64,000 bases of DNA from Streptomyces sp. MMG1533 (GCF_001279775.1 NZ_LGDG01000001.1:1-64000); one strand, 5' to 3'. Counted from the stretch's first letter, positions 7,775-16,980 are shown. Notes: generated by a model from the sequence alone, not told the origin. A program made the numbers and translations.

Positions 7775-8851
7775 CTAGGACTCCGCCGCCTCCGCCAGTC
7801 GCAGCGTCCGCTCCGCCAGCTCGCTGATCCGCACCCCGTCGAAGCCGAACACCGCGCTGCGCACGGTGTCCTCCAGCGGGACCTTCCACTGGTCCGGGAT
7901 GGCGTCCGCACCGGTCAGCACGCCGGCCACCGAGCCCGCGGTCGCGCCGTTGGAGTCGGTGTCCAGGCCGCCGCGGACGGTGAGCGTGATGGTGCGAGTG
8001 AAGTCGCCGTCGCCGTACAGGAGCCCGGCGGTGAGGACGGCGGCGTTCGGGACGGTGTGGATCCAGCCGAGCCCGGCGGTCTCCTCGGCCACGGTGGTGA
8101 GCGTGTCCTCCCAGGTCATCCGGGTGTCGTGGAGCGAGACGACCCGCCGTACGGTACGGGCGAGGCGGCTGCTTCCCGGGATGACTGCCAGCGCCTCGTC
8201 GACGGCGTGCCGCACCGTGCGCGCCGTGAACGCCGCCGAGACCAGCGCCGCCGCCCACATCGCGCCGTACACCCCGTTGCCGGTGTGGGACAGCGCCGCG
8301 TCCCGGCGGGCGAGAGCGGCGGCGCGGCGGGGGAGGCCGGGGCGGGTCCAGCCGTAGATGTCGGCGCGGATGAGGGCCCCGATCCACTCCTGGTACGGAT
8401 TGTCGTACGTCGCCGTCAGCGGCGGCTTCAGCCCGTTGGCGAGGTTGCGATAGGCGGCCCGCTCCGCCGTGAACGTCTGCAGATAGGGCAGCCGCAGCAG
8501 CCACAGATCGCCCACCTGCTCGGTGCTGAAGGCGAAGCCGTGGGTCTCCAGGAGGTCGAGGCCGAGAATGGCGTAGTCGACGTCGTCGTCGCGGCAGCTG
8601 CCGTGGATGCGGCCGCGCACGCACTGGCGCCATTCCGGGCGCAGCTCGAGGCCGGCGCTCTCGCCGACGGGCTCGGGCAGGTAGTCGGTGAGCGGCAGCG
8701 CGGCGGCCTGCCGCAGATAGCGGTCGATCCGATCCCGCGTCCACAGGTCGCCCTGCTCGACCGGCTTGCCGAGCATGTTGCCCGCGATCCGGCCCAGCCA
8801 GCCCCCGAGGACGCGGTCGGCGAGCTCTTGCTCAGTGCCCACAGGGGTCAT
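7775..8851 (-). CDS. ADP-ribosylglycohydrolase family protein
   Basis: Protein of 358 residues of the ADP-ribosylglycohydrolase (DraG-like) fold, which removes ADP-ribose from proteins or nucleic acids or cleaves related N-glycosides. Metal-binding motifs typical of the family are visible: an N-terminal GWLGRIAGNMLGKP, the acidic RDDDVDYAI around residue 88, and the C-terminal GGLDTDSNGATAGS. Both acidic clusters are intact, so two divalent metals should bind. The ATG at 8849-8851 faces the divergent glycerate kinase across about 180 bp. Length fits the family. The physiological substrate cannot be inferred. Confidence 0.9.
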   Translation of the reverse strand: MTPVGTEQELADRVLGGWLGRIAGNMLGKPVEQGDLWTRDRIDRYLRQAAALPLTDYLPEPVGESAGLELRPEWRQCVRGRIHGSCRDDDVDYAILGLDLLETHGFAFSTEQVGDLWLLRLPYLQTFTAERAAYRNLANGLKPPLTATYDNPYQEWIGALIRADIYGWTRPGLPRRAAALARRDAALSHTGNGVYGAMWAAALVSAAFTARTVRHAVDEALAVIPGSSRLARTVRRVVSLHDTRMTWEDTLTTVAEETAGLGWIHTVPNAAVLTAGLLYGDGDFTRTITLTVRGGLDTDSNGATAGSVAGVLTGADAIPDQWKVPLEDTVRSAVFGFDGVRISELAERTLRLAEAAES

Positions 8852-9031
8852 AGCTCCGGTTTACCCAATTCCGGCGACCGCCGCGCGGCGTTCGGCGGTC
8901 CGCACAGGCTTCCCTCAGGGTTGTCCCAGGGGCCGGTCGGGGCATGACGGCGGAGGCGTCCTCCGGTTAAGGTCGCAGCGGCGCGACTGGCCTTGACGTG
9001 CGTGGGGCCCGGAGAGCAAGGGGAAAACAAG

Positions 9032-10192
9032 GTGGCGGACGCTGCAGTGAACAAGGCCCGGGTCGGAGCGCGGGTGCTCGTCGCCGCGGACAAGTTCAAG
9101 GGCTCGCTGACGGCCGTGGAGGTCGCCGAGCGGGTGACGGCCGGGCTGCGCCGGGTCGTACCGGGCCTCGACGTGGAGTCGCTGCCCGTGGCCGACGGCG
9201 GCGACGGGACGGTGGACGCGGCGGTCGCGGCCGGATTCGAGCGGCGTGAGGTACGGGTCGCCGGCCCTCTCGGACAGGAGGTGACGGCCGCCTTCGCGCT
9301 GCGCGGCGACACGGCGGTCGTCGAGATGGCGGAGGCGAGCGGCCTGCAGCGGCTGCCCGCGGGCGTCTTCGCACCGCTCTCGGCGTCCACGTACGGCTCC
9401 GGGGAGCTCCTGCGGGCCGCGCTGGACGCGGGGGCGCGGACGATCGTGTTCGGGGTCGGCGGCAGCGCCACCACGGACGGGGGCGCCGGAATGCTGTCCG
9501 CGCTCGGAGCGCGGTTCACCGACGCGGAGGGGGAGCCCCTCGCCCCGGGCGGCGGCGGCCTGGCCGACCTGGCCTCGGCCGACCTGTCCGACCTGGACCC
9601 CCGGCTGGCGTCCGTCGAGTTCGTCCTCGCGAGTGACGTCGACAACCCGCTGACCGGCCCGAAGGGCGCACCGGCCGTCTACGGCCCGCAGAAGGGCGCC
9701 TCGCCGGACGACGTGGAGGCACTGGACGCGGCGCTCGCGCACTACGCGAAGGTGCTGGAGCGGGAGATCGGCGCGAAGGCCGCCGAGTACGCCGCCTCGC
9801 CCGGCGCGGGCGCGGCGGGCGGCATCGGATACGGCGCCCTGCTCCTGGGCGCCGGCTTCCGCCCGGGCATCGAGGTCATGCTCGACGTCCTGGGCTTCGC
9901 GCCCGCTCTGGAGAAGGCCACCCTGGTGATCACCGGTGAGGGTTCCCTGGACGAGCAGACCCTGCACGGCAAGGCCCCCGCCGGCGTCGCGGCCGCGGCC
10001 CGCGCGAAGGGCAAGGAGGTCATCGCGGTCTGCGGACGGCTCGCCCTGCCGCCGGAGGCACTGGGCCGGGCCGGGATCCGCCGCGCCTACCCACTGACGG
10101 AGGCCGAGCCGGACGTGGCCAAGTGCATCGCCGAGGCCGGCCCGATCCTGGAGCGGGTGGCCGAGGGGATCGCGCGGGACTTCCTGACCTGA
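9032..10192 (+). CDS. Glycerate kinase
   Basis: Glycerate kinase of the GlxK/GarK family (386 residues), phosphorylating D-glycerate with ATP to make phosphoglycerate for central metabolism. Diagnostic stretches are DKFKGSLTA near residues 20-28, the VADGGDGT loop, FGVGGSATTDGG, and the C-terminal GEGSLDEQTLHGKAP. GTG at 9032 is preferred over an upstream TTG because AAGGGG at 9018-9023 is well spaced as a ribosome-binding site. It is transcribed alone, divergent from the ADP-ribosylglycohydrolase and convergent with pssA, with a perfect terminator hairpin in between. Confidence 0.92.
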   Translation: MADAAVNKARVGARVLVAADKFKGSLTAVEVAERVTAGLRRVVPGLDVESLPVADGGDGTVDAAVAAGFERREVRVAGPLGQEVTAAFALRGDTAVVEMAEASGLQRLPAGVFAPLSASTYGSGELLRAALDAGARTIVFGVGGSATTDGGAGMLSALGARFTDAEGEPLAPGGGGLADLASADLSDLDPRLASVEFVLASDVDNPLTGPKGAPAVYGPQKGASPDDVEALDAALAHYAKVLEREIGAKAAEYAASPGAGAAGGIGYGALLLGAGFRPGIEVMLDVLGFAPALEKATLVITGEGSLDEQTLHGKAPAGVAAAARAKGKEVIAVCGRLALPPEALGRAGIRRAYPLTEAEPDVAKCIAEAGPILERVAEGIARDFLT

Positions 10193-10253
10193 GACCGGGC
10201 TTTGCCTGCCCCCGCCCGCCCCCGCCGCCCCTACCCGTCCCATCCCAGGGGCG

Positions 10254-10490
10254 CTGCCCCTTCGCCCCCGTCCGGGGCTCCGACTGCTGTCCCCCGATCG
10301 GCCTGAACGGCCTCGTCCTCAAACGCCGGACGGGCTGGTTGGTGGGAACAGGCCGAGGGTCGGGGGTGCTGTCCCTTCGCCCCCGTCCGGGGGCTTTGCC
10401 CGCTGGACCCCGTTCGGCCTGAACGGACTCGTCCTCGGTGGCCGGACGGGCCGGTCGGCGGGAACGCCGGGGCCGGGGGCGGAGCTCCCA
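10254..10490. repeat. Two imperfect tandem copies of a ~115-bp Streptomyces intergenic element
   Basis: Copy one begins at 10254 and copy two at 10369. Each contains, in order, CCTTCGCCCCCGTCCGGGG, a TCGGCCTGAACGG core, a CTCGTCCTC stretch and GCCGGACGGGC, which can pair as a long stem (CCCGTCCGG with CCGGACGGG). The element lies in a 380-bp gap between convergent genes and has no open reading frame worth calling. I recognise the core as a repeat seen in many Streptomyces intergenic regions. Confidence 0.75.
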
Positions 10491-10530
10491 GGGACGGCAC
10501 CACGAGGCGCCGGGTTTCCGGACAAGCGAA

Positions 10531-10559
10531 GGGCCCCGAACCAACCCGGTTCGGGGCCC
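10531..10559. terminator. Perfect bidirectional terminator hairpin
   Basis: GGGCCCCGAACC (10531-10542) pairs without mismatch with GGTTCGGGGCCC (10548-10559) around a 5-base loop. It sits 14 bp beyond the pssA stop and can end transcription of both glycerate kinase and pssA. Confidence 0.85.
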
Positions 10560-10573
10560 CACCCAGCGGAGCG

Positions 10574-11428
10574 CTACGGCAGCTGTGCCGCCCGCGCCTC
10601 ACGCCGGTTGTCCCGGAAGTTGTTCACCCGGCGGGCCGTGGCGAACAGCGGGATCACCGCGCCCATGACCAGCTGGAGCGCACAGCCCGTCTGGAGGAGC
10701 AGCTGGCCACCGGGGGCGTCGAACGCCCAGGCCGCCAGGAGCCCCATCGACAGGACGATCCAGGAGAGCATCGCCACCGCGAGACGGCCTCGCGGCTTCG
10801 GGTACTCGACCCGGCTCACCATCAGCCAGGCCGTACCGAGGATCGCGAGGAGCGTCGCCACGAAGGGCAGCTCGAGGAGCACGATCGAGACGACCGTCAG
10901 CGCGCCGAACGGCGACGGCATGCCCTGGAAGGTGCCGTCCTTCACCGTCACGCACGAGAACCGCGCCAGCCGCAGCACCACGGCAAGGAGCACCACGATC
11001 GCCCCCACCGCCGCCACTCGCTGGTACGCGTCGTCCGCGACCATGCCGTAGACGAGGACGAAGTACGCCGGTGCCAGGCCGAAGCTGACCAGGTCGGAGA
11101 GGTTGTCCAGTTCCGCGCCCATCGGCGACGAGCGCAGCTTGCGCGCCACCAGGCCGTCGAACAGGTCGAAGACCGCCGCGCAGAGCATCAGGATGACCGC
11201 AGTGGCCGCGCTGTTGCGCGCCATGCCGGATTCCTGGCTGTCGGTGAGGTGCGGGATCAGGATGCCGGTGGTGGTGAAGTACACGGCCATGAAGCCGCAT
11301 GTGGCGTTGCCGAGGGTGAGGGTGTCCGCTATCGAGAGGCGGAGCGAGAGCGGCATCTCCTCGTCTTCGTCCACGTCGTCGGCCTCGGGCACCCAGCCCG
11401 CCTGGGTTTCCGGATCAATCACGGTCAA
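10574..11428 (-). CDS. pssA: CDP-diacylglycerol-serine O-phosphatidyltransferase
   Basis: Integral membrane enzyme of 284 residues that joins CDP-diacylglycerol and serine to give phosphatidylserine. The complete CDP-alcohol phosphatidyltransferase signature runs from D88 to D112: D88, D91-G92, A95-R96, G104, D108 and D112. Several membrane helices follow. The N-terminus is acidic and cytoplasmic. The only in-frame start giving full length is TTG at 11426-11428, which overlaps the end of psd by 14 bases, so translation is probably coupled; a GTG two codons later is an alternative. With psd it forms a two-gene phosphatidylethanolamine operon. Confidence 0.93.
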   Translation of the reverse strand: MTVIDPETQAGWVPEADDVDEDEEMPLSLRLSIADTLTLGNATCGFMAVYFTTTGILIPHLTDSQESGMARNSAATAVILMLCAAVFDLFDGLVARKLRSSPMGAELDNLSDLVSFGLAPAYFVLVYGMVADDAYQRVAAVGAIVVLLAVVLRLARFSCVTVKDGTFQGMPSPFGALTVVSIVLLELPFVATLLAILGTAWLMVSRVEYPKPRGRLAVAMLSWIVLSMGLLAAWAFDAPGGQLLLQTGCALQLVMGAVIPLFATARRVNNFRDNRREARAAQLP

Positions 11429-12071
11429 TGCGAGTCACCCCAGCCACGGTCTTCTGACCGACCTCGACCGCCACCTCCACGCCCTCGGGCAGGTAGATGT
11501 CTACACGCGAGCCGAAGCGGATCAGGCCGATCCGGTCACCCTGCTCGACCTTGGTGCCCTGAGGCACGTACGGGACGATGCGGCGGGCGACCGCGCCGGC
11601 GATCTGGATCATTTCGATGTCACCGAGTTCGGTGTCGAAATGCCAGACTACGCGCTCGTTGTTCTCGCTCTCCTTGTTGAACGCCGGAACGAACCCGCCG
11701 GGGATGTGCTCGACCGACGTCACCGTGCCGGAGAGGGGCGCGCGGTTGACGTGGACATTGAGGGGGCTCATGAAGATCGCGACGCGGGTGCGACCGTCCT
11801 TCCAGGGCATGATGCTCTGCACCACACCGTCGGCGGGCGAGATGACCCGGCCCTGGGTGATCTCGCGCTCGGGGTCGCGGAAGAACCACAGCATGCCCGC
11901 CGCGAGCGCGGTGGCGGGCACGGCGACGGCCTTGGCGGCGCCGGACTTGCGCGCCCGTACCAGGCTGAGGGCTGCGGTGGCGACGGTCGGGAGGAGCCAC
12001 GGCGATGCTCCGCGCGCGAGGCGTACGCCTGCCAGGCTGTCGCGAGGTGCAGAGGTTTGGCTGTGGGGCAT
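11415..12071 (-). CDS. psd: Phosphatidylserine decarboxylase proenzyme
   Basis: Pyruvoyl-dependent decarboxylase of 218 residues converting phosphatidylserine to phosphatidylethanolamine at the membrane. The short form typical of actinobacteria is present: a hydrophobic N-terminal segment, WFFRDPER, SPADGVVQ, MSPLNVHVNR, and the self-cleavage site G187-S188 in RFGSRVDIYLP, leaving a 31-residue alpha chain. The ATG at 12069-12071 is taken; the longer open frame upstream has no family similarity. It is first in the operon with pssA. The ~170 bp in front separates it from the acyl-CoA dehydrogenase gene, whose terminator lies there. Confidence 0.94.
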   Translation of the reverse strand: MPHSQTSAPRDSLAGVRLARGASPWLLPTVATAALSLVRARKSGAAKAVAVPATALAAGMLWFFRDPEREITQGRVISPADGVVQSIMPWKDGRTRVAIFMSPLNVHVNRAPLSGTVTSVEHIPGGFVPAFNKESENNERVVWHFDTELGDIEMIQIAGAVARRIVPYVPQGTKVEQGDRIGLIRFGSRVDIYLPEGVEVAVEVGQKTVAGVTRIDRD

Positions 12072-12197
12072 GGATGACCTTCGTAGCGGATGATGCCGCG
12101 CTGCGGGAGGGGGACGGCGGCTTTCCCGGGATCGTACCGGTCGCGGGCCACAACTGGGCAAGCCAGGAAGCCGAGTCGGCGGCTGAAGCGTGCTGAC

Positions 12198-12230
12198 GGG
12201 GTGTGATCTTCTTCTCGAAGAAAACACCCC
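12198..12230 (-). terminator. Terminator after the ethylmalonyl-CoA operon
   Basis: GGGGTGT (12198-12204) pairs with ACACCCC (12224-12230), and inside it TTCTTC pairs with GAAGAA around a 2-base loop. The hairpin lies 13 bp beyond the stop of the acyl-CoA dehydrogenase gene and closes the minus-strand operon before psd. Confidence 0.8.
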
Positions 12231-12242
12231 GAACGCGGACAT

Positions 12243-13457
12243 CTAGCCTTGGAGCCGATACTCTTCGAGCAGCCTGCGACCGATGATCATTTTCTGGATC
12301 TCGGCGGTACCTTCACCGATCAGCAGCATCGGTGCCTCTCGGTAGAGGCGCTCGATCTCGTACTCCTTGGAGAAGCCGTAGCCGCCGTGGATCCGGAAAG
12401 CATCCTCCACGACCTCTTTGCAGTACTCGGAGGCGAGGTACTTCGCCATCCCTGCTTCAAGGTCGTTACGTTCCCCGGAGTCCTTTTTGCGTGCCGCGTT
12501 CACCATCATCGCATGGGCGGCCTCGACCTTGGTAGCCATCTCCGCGAGTTTGAACTGGATCGCCTGGTGCTGGGCGATCGGCTTGCCGAAAGTGTGCCGC
12601 TGCTGGGCGTACGAGACGCCCAGTTCGAAGGCGCGCTGAGCGACGCCGCAGCCACGTGCCGCCACGTTGACGCGGCCGACCTCCACGCCGTCCATCATTT
12701 GGTAAAAACCTCGGCCCGTGGTGCCGCCGAGCACGCGATCGGCGGGAAGCCGCAGGCCATCCATGATCAATTCGGTGGTGTCGACGCCCTTGTAGCCCAT
12801 CTTGTCGATCTTCCCGGGGATGGTGAGGCCGGGGCGGACCTCTCCGAAACCGGGCTCCTTCTCGATCAGGAAGGTCGTCATCGACTTGTGGGGTTTGGCG
12901 GCTGCCTCTTCGGGGGAGTGTCCTTCGTCACTTCGGACGAGTACGGCGACCAGACTGGACGTTCCGCCGTTCGTCAGCCACATCTTCTGGCCGTTGAGGA
13001 CGTACTCGTCGCCGTCCTTGACCGCCTTCGACGTGATCGCCGACACGTCCGAGCCGAGGGCCGGCTCCGACATCGAGAAGGCGCCGCGGATGTCGCCGGC
13101 CGCCATCCTCGGCAGGAAGTGGTCCTTCTGCTCCTGAGTGCCGTGCTGCTTGAGCATGTACGCCACGATGAAGTGGGTGTTGATGATGCCGGACACCGAC
13201 ATCCACCCGCGGGCGATCTCCTCGACGCAGAGGGCGTACGTCAGGAGCGACTCGCCCAGACCGCCGTACTCCTCGGGGATCATCAGGCCGAACAGGCCCA
13301 ACTCCTTGAGCCCGTCCACGATCTGCTGCGGATACTCGTCGCGGTGCTCCAGCTCGGTCGCGACCGGGAGGATCTCCTTGTCCACGAAGTCGCGGACGGT
13401 GGACAGGATCTCCTGCTGGATGTCGGTCAGACCGGCGGTCTGGGCGAGTCGCGCCAT
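12243..13457 (-). CDS. Acyl-CoA dehydrogenase, probably methylsuccinyl-CoA dehydrogenase
   Basis: Flavoprotein of 404 residues in the acyl-CoA dehydrogenase family. FAD and substrate motifs include FSMSEPALGSD, WLTNGG and the C-terminal IHGGYGFSKEYEIERLYRE. The catalytic base is placed in GEGTAEIQ at about E382. It lies two bases downstream of the MaoC gene and is the last gene of a run that also has ccr and ethylmalonyl-CoA mutase. From that context it should oxidise (2S)-methylsuccinyl-CoA to mesaconyl-CoA (Mcd step); sequence alone would not tell it from other short-chain enzymes. The ATG at 13455-13457 is chosen; upstream in-frame sequence belongs to the preceding gene. Confidence 0.9.
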   Translation of the reverse strand: MARLAQTAGLTDIQQEILSTVRDFVDKEILPVATELEHRDEYPQQIVDGLKELGLFGLMIPEEYGGLGESLLTYALCVEEIARGWMSVSGIINTHFIVAYMLKQHGTQEQKDHFLPRMAAGDIRGAFSMSEPALGSDVSAITSKAVKDGDEYVLNGQKMWLTNGGTSSLVAVLVRSDEGHSPEEAAAKPHKSMTTFLIEKEPGFGEVRPGLTIPGKIDKMGYKGVDTTELIMDGLRLPADRVLGGTTGRGFYQMMDGVEVGRVNVAARGCGVAQRAFELGVSYAQQRHTFGKPIAQHQAIQFKLAEMATKVEAAHAMMVNAARKKDSGERNDLEAGMAKYLASEYCKEVVEDAFRIHGGYGFSKEYEIERLYREAPMLLIGEGTAEIQKMIIGRRLLEEYRLQG

Positions 13458-13459
13458 GG

Positions 13460-13981
13460 CTACTTCTCCTGCTCCCTGAGCTCGGGGCGGCCGGGCTGCT
13501 CGCCGCCGCGCTCCTTGATGTACGTCTCGGTCGGCACCATCACCTTGCGGCGGAACACGCAGACCAGCGTGCCGTCCTGCTTGTAGCCCTTGGTCTCGAC
13601 GTAGACGATGCCGCGGTCGTTCTTCGACTTGGACGGCCACTTGTCGAGCACGGTCGTCTCGCCGTAGATCGTGTCGCCGTGGAAGGTCGGCGCCACGTGC
13701 TTGAGCGACTCGATCTCCAGGTTGGCGATCGCCTTGCCGGAGATGTCGGGCACGGACATGCCGAGCAGCAGCGAGTAGATGTAGTTCCCGACGACGACGT
13801 TCTTGCCGAAGTCCGTCGTCTTCTCCGCATAGTTGGTGTCCATGTGGAGCGGGTGGTGGTTCATGGTGAGGAGACAGAAGAGGTGGTCGTCGTACTCCGT
13901 GACCGTCTTCCCGGGCCAGTGCTTGTAGACCGCCCCGACCTCGAACTCCTCGTAGGTGCGCCCGAACTGCATCGCGCTCAC
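13460..13981 (-). CDS. MaoC-family hydratase, probably mesaconyl-CoA hydratase
   Basis: Single hot-dog domain protein of 173 residues with the MaoC hydratase layout. The active-site segment reads MNHHPLHMDTNYAEK. His of PLH is present, but the usual catalytic Asp four residues upstream of PLH is Asn, and the usual Asn just before PLH is His. Other actinobacterial homologues show similar wording as far as I recall. Flanked by CoA-ester lyase and acyl-CoA dehydrogenase genes, it is best read as mesaconyl-CoA hydratase of the ethylmalonyl-CoA pathway. It is separated by 7 bp from the upstream lyase gene and 2 bp from the downstream dehydrogenase. Confidence 0.85.
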   Translation of the reverse strand: MSAMQFGRTYEEFEVGAVYKHWPGKTVTEYDDHLFCLLTMNHHPLHMDTNYAEKTTDFGKNVVVGNYIYSLLLGMSVPDISGKAIANLEIESLKHVAPTFHGDTIYGETTVLDKWPSKSKNDRGIVYVETKGYKQDGTLVCVFRRKVMVPTETYIKERGGEQPGRPELREQEK

Positions 13982-13988
13982 GGCTCCT

Positions 13989-14948
13989 CTAGTTGGCGGG
14001 GATCTCGAACTTGCTGGTGCGCTGCATGCCGGCGGCGCGTCCCTTGCCGGAGATGACCAGCGCCATCTTGCGGCTGGCCTCGTCGATCATCTCGTCGCCG
14101 AGCATCGCCGAGCCCTTCTTGCCGCCCGCCTCGGACGTGTAGTAGTCGTACGCGTCCAGGATCAGCTCGGCGTGGTCGTAGTCCTCCTGGGAGGGCGAGA
14201 AGATCTCGTTGGACGCCTCGACCTGGCCCGGGTGCAGCACCCACTTGCCGTCGAAGCCGAGGGCCGCGGCGCGCTGGGCGACCTCGCGGTAGCCGTCGAT
14301 GTTGCGGATCTGCAGGTAGGGGCCGTCGATCGCCTGGAGGTTGTTGGCGCGGGCGGCCATCAGGATCTTCATGAGGATGTAGTGGTAGGCGTCCGCCGGG
14401 TAGCCGGGGGGCTGCTCGCCCACGACGAGCGACTTCATGTTGATCGACGCCATGAAGTCGGCGGGGCCGAAGATGATCGTCTCGACGCGCGGGGAGGCCT
14501 GCGCGATCTCGTTGACGTTGTTGAGGCCCTGTGCGTTCTCGATCTGCGCCTCGATACCGATGCGGCCGACCTCGAAGCCCATGGTCTTCTCGATCTGGGT
14601 CAGGAGCAGGTCCAGCGCGACGATCTGCTGGGCGTCCTGCACCTTCGGCAGCATGATGCAGTCAAGGTTGGGGCCGGCACCCTCGACGACCGTGACGACA
14701 TCTCGATACGTCCACTCGGTCGTCCAGTCGTTGACGCGCACGACCCTCGTCTTGCCCGTCCAGTCACCCTCGTTGAGGAACTTGACGATGGTGTGCCGCG
14801 CCTCGGGCTTGGCGAGCGGCGCGCACGCGTCCTCCAGGTCGAGGAACACCTGGTCCGCCGGGAGGCCCTGCGCCTTCTCCAGGAAGCGGGGGTTGCTTCC
14901 CGGGACCGCGAGACACGAGCGGCGGGGACGCAGACGGTTGACGGTCAT
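13989..14948 (-). CDS. CoA-ester lyase (CitE-like; malyl-/beta-methylmalyl-CoA lyase)
   Basis: Protein of 319 residues of the HpcH/HpaI-CitE aldolase family. It would split beta-methylmalyl-CoA to glyoxylate and propionyl-CoA, and possibly malyl-CoA. Family features are RSCLAVPGSNPRFLEKA at the N-terminus, VFLDLEDACAP with metal-binding acids, CIMLPKVQ, the metal Glu in IEAQIENAQGL, and FGPADFMAS. The ATG at 14946-14948 overlaps the stop of the mutase gene (ATGA), so the two are translationally coupled. Its place between mutase and hydratase matches the order of pathway steps. Confidence 0.9.
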   Translation of the reverse strand: MTVNRLRPRRSCLAVPGSNPRFLEKAQGLPADQVFLDLEDACAPLAKPEARHTIVKFLNEGDWTGKTRVVRVNDWTTEWTYRDVVTVVEGAGPNLDCIMLPKVQDAQQIVALDLLLTQIEKTMGFEVGRIGIEAQIENAQGLNNVNEIAQASPRVETIIFGPADFMASINMKSLVVGEQPPGYPADAYHYILMKILMAARANNLQAIDGPYLQIRNIDGYREVAQRAAALGFDGKWVLHPGQVEASNEIFSPSQEDYDHAELILDAYDYYTSEAGGKKGSAMLGDEMIDEASRKMALVISGKGRAAGMQRTSKFEIPAN

Positions 14949-16972
14949 GCGGGGACCTCCAGGGGGTCGAGCTTGTTCGCTGTGCGGATCTCGTCGACGA
15001 TACGGCCGATGATCCCGGTGATGTCGAAGTCCTTCGGGGTGAAGACCGCGGCCACTCCGGCGGCCCTGAGCTGCTCGGCGTCGGCGTTCGGGATGATCCC
15101 GCCGGCGATCACCGGGATGTCGGTCGCACCGGCCTCCCGCAGCCGCTCCAGCACGTCCGGCACGAGCTGGGCGTGCGAGCCGGAGAGGATCGAGAGGCCG
15201 ACCGCGTGCACGTCCTCCGCGAGGGCCGCGTCCACGATCTGCTCCGGGGTGAGCCGGATGCCCTGGTAGACCACCTCGAACCCGGCGTCACGGGCCCGCA
15301 CGGCGATCTGCTCGGCGCCGTTGGAGTGGCCGTCCAGGCCGGGCTTGCCGACCAGGAAGCGGAGCTTGCCGACGCCGAGGTCGGCAGCCGTCAGATCGAC
15401 CTTGCGGCGGACCTCGCCGAGCGCCGAGCCCGCCTCGGCGGGGATCGCCACCGGTGCCGACGAGACGCCGGTCGGGGCGCGGAACTCGCCGAACACCTCG
15501 CGCAGGGCCCCTGCCCACTCGCCGGTCGTGACTCCGGCACGGGCGCACTCCAGGGTGGCCTCCATGAGGTTGGCGGTGCCCTTGGCGGCCTCCTTCAGCT
15601 TCTCCAGCGCCTTGCAGGGGCGCGGGTGGTTGAAGGGCGGCTGGTAGCGGGTGTCGCGCCAGTTCTGGAGCGAGGCGATGACCCGGGCCTCGACCGCGGG
15701 GTCGACCGTCTGGATGGCCGTGTCGAGGTCGGCCGTCAGCGGATTCGGCTCGGTCGTCTCGAAGATGTTGACGCCGATGATCTTCTCTTGACCGGACTCG
15801 ATACGAGCCCGCCGCTCGGCGTGCGAGGCGACCAGCTGCGACTTGAGGTAGCCCGACTCGACGGCGGCCATCGCGCCGCCCATCTCCTCGATCCGCTCCA
15901 TCTCGGCGAGGGACTCCTCGACCAGCTCGCCCACCTTGGCCTCGATCACCTTCGAGCCCTCGAAGATGTCGGCGTACTCCAGCAGGTCGCTCTCGTACGC
16001 GAGCACCTGCTGCATGCGCAGCGACCACTGCTGGTCCCAGGGGCGGGGCAGACCGAGCGCCTCGTTCCAGGCGGGCAGCTGCACGGCACGCGCGCGTGCG
16101 TCCTTCGAGAGGGTCACGGCCAGCATCTCGAGGACGATCCGCTGGACGTTGTTCTCCGGCTGGGCCTCGGTCAGCCCGAGGGAGTTGACCTGGACGCCGT
16201 AGCGGAAGCGCCGGTGCTTGGGGTCCTCGATGCCGTACCGCTCGCGGGTGATCTTGTCCCAGATACGGCCGAAGGCGCGCATCTTGCACATCTCCTCGAC
16301 GAAGCGGACACCCGCGTTCACGAAGAAGGAGATACGGCCGACGACGTCACCCATGCGCTCCTGCGGCACCTGGCCGGAGTCCCGCACGGCGTCCAGCACC
16401 GCGATCGCCGTCGACATCGCGTACGCGATCTCCTGGACCGGCGTGGCGCCCGCCTCCTGCAGGTGGTAGCTGCAAATGTTGATCGGGTTCCACTTCGGGA
16501 TGTGGGAGACCGTGTACGCGATCATGTCGGTCGTCAGCCGGAGCGACGGCACCGGCGGGAACACGTGCGTGCCCCGCGACAGGTACTCCTTGACGATGTC
16601 GTTCTGGGTCGTCCCCTGGAGCTTGGTGACGTCCGCACCCTGCTCCTCCGCGACGACCTGGTAGAGCGCCAGCAGCCACATGGCGGTGGCGTTGATGGTC
16701 ATCGAGGTGTTCATCTGCTCCAGGGGGATGTCCTGGAACAGCCGGCGCATGTCACCGAGGTGCGCGATCGGCACGCCGACCCGGCCCACCTCGCCGCGGG
16801 CGAGGATGTGGTCGGAGTCGTAGCCGGTCTGCGTCGGCAGGTCGAACGCCACCGACAGACCCGTCTGGCCCTTGGCGAGGTTGCGCCGGTACAGCTCGTT
16901 TGACGCCTCGGCCGTGGAGTGACCGGCGTACGTGCGCATGAGCCACGGCCGGTCCTTCTGACGCTCAGTCAT
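14945..16972 (-). CDS. ecm: Ethylmalonyl-CoA mutase (MeaA-type, B12-dependent)
   Basis: Adenosylcobalamin-dependent mutase of 675 residues that carries both the TIM-barrel substrate domain (about 1-520) and the B12-binding domain (about 540-660) in one chain, as MeaA/Ecm proteins do. The cobalamin His is in KPGLDGHSNGAEQI; the partner motifs LSILSGSH and IAGGIIPN follow. Barrel motifs include SVAFDLPTQTGYDSDH near the start. It converts (2R)-ethylmalonyl-CoA to methylsuccinyl-CoA. The ATG at 16970-16972 lies 8 bp downstream of the ccr stop. The neighbouring ccr favours ethylmalonyl-CoA over methylmalonyl-CoA as substrate. Confidence 0.94.
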   Translation of the reverse strand: MTERQKDRPWLMRTYAGHSTAEASNELYRRNLAKGQTGLSVAFDLPTQTGYDSDHILARGEVGRVGVPIAHLGDMRRLFQDIPLEQMNTSMTINATAMWLLALYQVVAEEQGADVTKLQGTTQNDIVKEYLSRGTHVFPPVPSLRLTTDMIAYTVSHIPKWNPINICSYHLQEAGATPVQEIAYAMSTAIAVLDAVRDSGQVPQERMGDVVGRISFFVNAGVRFVEEMCKMRAFGRIWDKITRERYGIEDPKHRRFRYGVQVNSLGLTEAQPENNVQRIVLEMLAVTLSKDARARAVQLPAWNEALGLPRPWDQQWSLRMQQVLAYESDLLEYADIFEGSKVIEAKVGELVEESLAEMERIEEMGGAMAAVESGYLKSQLVASHAERRARIESGQEKIIGVNIFETTEPNPLTADLDTAIQTVDPAVEARVIASLQNWRDTRYQPPFNHPRPCKALEKLKEAAKGTANLMEATLECARAGVTTGEWAGALREVFGEFRAPTGVSSAPVAIPAEAGSALGEVRRKVDLTAADLGVGKLRFLVGKPGLDGHSNGAEQIAVRARDAGFEVVYQGIRLTPEQIVDAALAEDVHAVGLSILSGSHAQLVPDVLERLREAGATDIPVIAGGIIPNADAEQLRAAGVAAVFTPKDFDITGIIGRIVDEIRTANKLDPLEVPA

Positions 16973-16980
16973 CTGTGACC

